This document shows, piece by piece, positions 6,080-8,487 of a DNA stretch of 8,487 nucleotides. Position numbers and translations under genes: made by a program. How positions within the stretch are numbered: the first letter of the stretch is position 1; each line of letters opens with the position of its first letter. This DNA is from Deltaproteobacteria bacterium UBA6967 (GTDB lineage Bacteria; SAR324; NAC60-12): the NCBI GenBank assembly GCA_002450295.1, contig DJYX01000048.1, positions 1 through 8,487 of the forward strand, given 5' to 3'. The notes beneath the pieces were generated by a model that was not told the DNA's origin, searched no databases, and was given only the letters and a program-made list of their open reading frames with translations.

Positions 6080-7489
6080 TCAGACCTCTTGATTCGTTGA
6101 GACAACTTTTTGATTTCCAATCAGTTGGGAGTGAATTTTCGGAATCGCCAAGGATTTAATGATCATCGAAAGCAATACGGCGCCGCAAACAACATCCGCC
6201 GAGAAGTCAAAAGCATTTTCGGGAAAAACTTCAGCAATCTCGAGTCCGAAGGTTCCCTCTAGAAGTTCTGGTGCTGTAACCGCCAGGGCCATTGAAATGG
6301 CACCCTTCGGACTCCACAGCGACAACAACTGACGCTCCTCCGGCTCTGCGACTGAGCCCTTAAAAAAAAGATTCACTGTAATTGGCCTGATAATGATGAT
6401 TCCAAGCCAGACGTAGATCGCCACTGGTAGGTGAGCGATGAACGAAGTGGATTTAAGTCCAAGACCAATCGCAAAGAAGAGGATTGCTTCAGAGGCGATG
6501 TTAAGAGTTTCTAATTCTTCTGCGAGAAATTCTATTTCTTCCTCAGTCGAGCTTTTCCGGTAGGTCAGTGACGTGACAATACCCATCACTAGCGCACAAA
6601 GATATCCACCCTGGTGAGTGATTGAAAAAGAAACCACGTAACCAATTAGAGTGAAAGCAACTGCACCTAAAACAAGCTGAGGTTTGGAGGTAACTACATG
6701 ACGAATCGTAAGCATCAATAGGTATCCAAGAGCTATTCCTGTAGCAGATCCGATCAATATTCCTTGGAAAATTGATAATAGCAATGGCCATCCACTCAAA
6801 ACCTGATATTCAGGATGAATGGCGACCCATGCAAGAACGAGAATTTCAGCGACTGCTACCGAAATTGAAGCCGATATGGTAGTTTCTATTTTAAAAATAT
6901 TTGACAAAATTGATCGAAAACCATCTATTCTCTTAGAGATAAACATAAAAGAATTCCAATCCTGAACCGCAATAGAAAAAACAACAGTTACGACGATAAG
7001 ACTGATAAACTCCCGCTTTACTCCTTCTAAATAGCCGAAAACATTTTGAAAAAGACTAAACCCAACTAATAAGTATAAAAGCCAAAAGAACATGCTCAGC
7101 AATGTGCCAAATAGGGCCAAGCTGATCGAATTCGACAACACTTTATTTTTCCGCAAGAGCGATCGATCAAAAGAAAGTCCGCTGAAGAACAATAAAATGC
7201 ACAAAGCTACAACGTGAAGTTCTTCTATCGGAAAAGATTCTAAGCTAAATCCCGAAAGACGGGAACAGAGTCCAGCAAAAAATAAGAAAATTGAACCTGG
7301 GATGCCAAGCCTGACGCCAAGCTTTTCAAACAAGATGCTGAACAATATCAGCAAAGAGAGCGACAGGAGTGCCGCAGGAAAGGAGAAATGGATAACAGGT
7401 AGATTTTGGTGAACTTCACCAGCAGTCTCAACTTCTGTCGCTGGCCCTATCAAAGCCAAAATGGAGAATGGGACAAGATTTGCAAACAT
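6080..7489 (-). CDS. CPA1-type Na+/H+ antiporter homologue with altered ion-binding motif
   Basis: A protein of 469 residues from the ATG at 7489; a TTG directly before it (7492) leaves the AGG too close, so ATG is preferred. A short N-terminal hydrophobic stretch is followed by some 11-12 membrane helices in the Na_H_Exchanger pattern: 'LFEKLGVRLGIPGSIFLFFA' (54-73), 'ILLFFSGLSFDRSLLRKN' (99-116), and 'SLWSPKGAISMALA' (391-404), which corresponds to W-G-x-RGA-x-S-x-ALA of NhaP proteins (numbering from the TTG). In NhaP-type CPA1 proteins helix 5 carries E-x-ESGSNDP; here the equivalent is KIETTISAS (201-209), so the Asn-Asp pair is lost, and the upstream TDP-type motif reads QDW (177-179). 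Transport may be altered or absent. The gene leads an operon with a DUF1345 gene and is divergent from the carbonic anhydrase gene, consistent with a pH or sodium role. Confidence 0.85.
   Translation of the reverse strand: MFANLVPFSILALIGPATEVETAGEVHQNLPVIHFSFPAALLSLSLLILFSILFEKLGVRLGIPGSIFLFFAGLCSRLSGFSLESFPIEELHVVALCILLFFSGLSFDRSLLRKNKVLSNSISLALFGTLLSMFFWLLYLLVGFSLFQNVFGYLEGVKREFISLIVVTVVFSIAVQDWNSFMFISKRIDGFRSILSNIFKIETTISASISVAVAEILVLAWVAIHPEYQVLSGWPLLLSIFQGILIGSATGIALGYLLMLTIRHVVTSKPQLVLGAVAFTLIGYVVSFSITHQGGYLCALVMGIVTSLTYRKSSTEEEIEFLAEELETLNIASEAILFFAIGLGLKSTSFIAHLPVAIYVWLGIIIIRPITVNLFFKGSVAEPEERQLLSLWSPKGAISMALAVTAPELLEGTFGLEIAEVFPENAFDFSADVVCGAVLLSMIIKSLAIPKIHSQLIGNQKVVSTNQEV
6084..6089 (-). 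promoter_or_regulatory. Shine-Dalgarno of the DUF1345 gene
   Basis: AGAGGT sits in the last codons of the antiporter gene, 7 nt before the ATG at 6076. It is the clearest ribosome binding site in the window and marks tight translational coupling of the pair. Confidence 0.55.
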
Positions 7490-7504
7490 CAAACCTGTGT
7501 ATTT

Positions 7505-7538
7505 AGGCTTATTATGGGGCTGATGCCCGAAACAGCCT
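7505..7538. repeat. nested inverted repeat in the divergent antiporter/carbonic anhydrase region
   Basis: An outer pair AGGCT (7505-7509) / AGCCT (7534-7538) encloses an inner hairpin GGGC-TGAT-GCCC (7517-7528). It lies just upstream of the antiporter start (leader or promoter region), with CATAAT on the minus strand (7516-7511) as a possible -10. It could be an operator or a leader structure. No T-run follows, so a terminator is unlikely. Confidence 0.4.
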
Positions 7539-7548
7539 CACACAAAAT

Positions 7549-7564
7549 GTCAGCATTCGCTGAC
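7549..7564. repeat. perfect 6-bp inverted repeat upstream of the carbonic anhydrase gene
   Basis: GTCAGC (7549-7554), a 4-nt loop ATTC, then GCTGAC (7559-7564) form a perfect dyad about 40 nt before the carbonic anhydrase start. Its position between two divergent genes fits a regulator-binding site acting on either or both; a structured leader is the alternative. Confidence 0.45.
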
Positions 7565-7593
7565 TAAAGGTTCTCATTTATGTGAATCCCAGC

Positions 7594-7598
7594 AAGGA
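7594..7598 (+). promoter_or_regulatory. ribosome binding site favouring the TTG start of the carbonic anhydrase
   Basis: AAGGA is 5 nt before the TTG at 7604, a good spacing. The alternative ATG at 7622 has only an A/T-rich run before it and is 23 nt away from this site. Confidence 0.5.
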
Positions 7599-7603
7599 TT
7601 GAA

Positions 7604-8263
7604 TTGATTAAAAATAAATCAATGATCGAATCAGATTATATTGATTCTGGCCAATACTTAGCAGATCCAAATAAAATTGTAGGGGAACTCAAACGAGGTT
7701 TTGACCGTTTTCTGAACAACAGGACACATCATCCCCACGCAACACAAGCACGTCGGCATCAACTCGCGGGGGGACAGCACCCGCAGGTTGCTTTACTAGC
7801 TTGTTCAGATTCAAGAGTTCCGGTTGAGGTGATATTCGATGCTGGATTCGGAGATCTTTTTGTGATCCGCAATGCTGGAAATACAAACACGTTTGGATCG
7901 GCTGGTTCAATTGAATACGCCGTCCTTGACCTCAACGTTCGTGTCCTCCTCGTGATGAGTCATCAAGGTTGCGGGGCAGTAAAAGCTGCCTATCTCAAAG
8001 ACCGAGCTTTTTCAGCATCATTAACCGAATTGGTGAATGACATCCAGCTGGGCCTTACGAGTCACGGCATTAGCATTGAAGACGATCAAGCCTATCCCAA
8101 CGCCTGCATCCAACATGCCATCATCACAGCCAAATCATTGATGGAAACAAGTGAGCCGATTCGTAACGCTGTTGCAGAAAAAAAACTGATGATTCAACCA
8201 GCTTTTCTCCACATTGATCCCCTGAATATTTCCTGGTTAGACCCGTTCTACGGTGTCAGCTGA
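7604..8263 (+). CDS. beta-class carbonic anhydrase
   Basis: A zinc enzyme of 219 residues for the reversible hydration of CO2 to bicarbonate. The ligands and catalytic dyad are clear: C67-x-D69-x-R71 in [14 protein letters not shown], and H120-x2-C123 in [11 protein letters not shown]. '[11 protein letters not shown]' (83-93) and '[17 protein letters not shown]' (101-117) are typical beta-CA core strands. The end is unusual: where the family has GA-x-YD-x3-G, this protein has [15 protein letters not shown] (198-212). No signal peptide is seen, so a cytoplasmic location is expected; it is not the carboxysomal CsoSCA type. TTG at 7604 is preferred over ATG at 7622 because of AAGGA 5 nt upstream. 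It is divergent from the antiporter homologue and overlaps the end of queA by 16 bp. In a cyanobacterium it would take part in inorganic carbon or pH balance. Confidence 0.94.
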   Translation: MIKNKSMIESDYIDSGQYLADPNKIVGELKRGFDRFLNNRTHHPHATQARRHQLAGGQHPQVALLACSDSRVPVEVIFDAGFGDLFVIRNAGNTNTFGSAGSIEYAVLDLNVRVLLVMSHQGCGAVKAAYLKDRAFSASLTELVNDIQLGLTSHGISIEDDQAYPNACIQHAIITAKSLMETSEPIRNAVAEKKLMIQPAFLHIDPLNISWLDPFYGVS

Positions 8264-8487
8264 GCCGACAGCTGCACTGCTTCTGGCGCAATCCACATCG
8301 CATCGCCATAGGAAAAAAATCGATACTGCTCTCGAACCGCCTCGGCATACAAGCGCAATAACTTTTCCCGACCGATCAGCGCACTGACCAACAACAACAG
8401 CGAGCTTTTGGGGAGGTGAAAGTTGGTCATCAGGCCCTGCACCACTGCAAAGCGATAGCCCGGTTGAATCACAAGGTTGACGGGCCC
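8248..8487 (-). CDS. queA: S-adenosylmethionine:tRNA ribosyltransferase-isomerase, partial (N-terminus beyond window end)
   Basis: The last 79 codons of queA; the frame runs open to the window edge, and the GTG at 8472 is an internal codon. The enzyme transfers and isomerises the ribosyl group of AdoMet onto 7-aminomethyl-7-deazaguanine in tRNA to make epoxyqueuosine. The C-terminal signatures are very well conserved: '[13 protein letters not shown]', '[19 protein letters not shown]', a GRE-x-LL-x2[20 protein letters not shown] stretch and a short tail ending QLTP. The wording of this end ([13 protein letters not shown]) is like picocyanobacterial QueA. The sequence here is visibly more GC-rich than the antiporter region, consistent with a core gene beside an accessory block. 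It is convergent with the carbonic anhydrase gene, overlapping its end by 16 bp. Confidence 0.96.
   Translation of the reverse strand, partial: GPVNLVIQPGYRFAVVQGLMTNFHLPKSSLLLLVSALIGREKLLRLYAEAVREQYRFFSYGDAMWIAPEAVQLSAQLTP

Noticed and set aside
8251..8275. Repeated CAGCTG palindromes at the carbonic anhydrase/queA junction as a bidirectional terminator
   Set aside because: The two CAGCTG can pair over a 6-nt loop, but the stem does not extend and no T-run follows on either strand.
8248..8472. Separate 74-residue gene starting at GTG 8472
   Set aside because: The frame continues upstream as conserved QueA sequence (GPVNL) to the window edge, so the GTG is internal.

Overview
The window reads like a bacterial chromosome of moderate GC, most probably a marine picocyanobacterium (Synechococcus/Prochlorococcus type). 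This rests on the QueA C-terminus, an ArsA/Get3-like protein with a C-terminal HSP20-like domain, a cyanobacterial-looking helix-turn-helix plus 'DPEG-x-x-W-E-Y' tail on a membrane ATPase, and the compact gene order. The species is an inference; no marker gene fixes it.

Left part (1-5283): a six-gene accessory locus built around a P-type ATPase. On the minus strand, in transcription order, are a small one-helix protein (3401-3060, DUF5132-like), a P1B-like metal ATPase (3017-483) and a membrane protein with an HMA2-like N-domain, cut by the window start (486-1). The stop of the ATPase and the start of the last gene overlap (ATGA). Upstream lies a second copy of the small-protein/HMA2-protein pair (5283-4981 and 4977-4537). 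Between the two copies, on the plus strand, is a Get3/ArsA-like protein without a P-loop but with an ArsA-type HSP20-like C-terminus (3469-4557). It starts divergently from the first small gene and ends tail to tail, overlapping by 21 bp, with the second HMA2 protein. The pair repeats, and all three HMA2-like domains share H-x4-R-x-R-F. I read this as one system: an ATPase, two small membrane scaffold or chaperone candidates, two HMA2 membrane partners and a degenerate targeting-type ATPase. The architecture recalls the mycobacterial P-ATPase/PacL metal-efflux platforms, but the transported ion cannot be read from the sequence because the usual Cys metal-site motifs are missing.

Middle part (5414-7489): a two-gene minus-strand operon, a CPA1-type Na+/H+ antiporter homologue lacking the usual ion-binding Asn-Asp pair, followed after 3 nt by a DUF1345 membrane protein.

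Right part (7490-8487): a 114-bp divergent intergenic region with two inverted repeats, then a plus-strand beta-carbonic anhydrase, then the C-terminal part of queA on the minus strand, overlapping the carbonic anhydrase gene tail to tail by 16 bp. The antiporter homologue and the carbonic anhydrase share a control region, which suggests a common link to pH, sodium or bicarbonate balance. No RNA genes, CRISPR arrays, transposases or integrases were seen, and no stretch over 300 bp lacks a gene.
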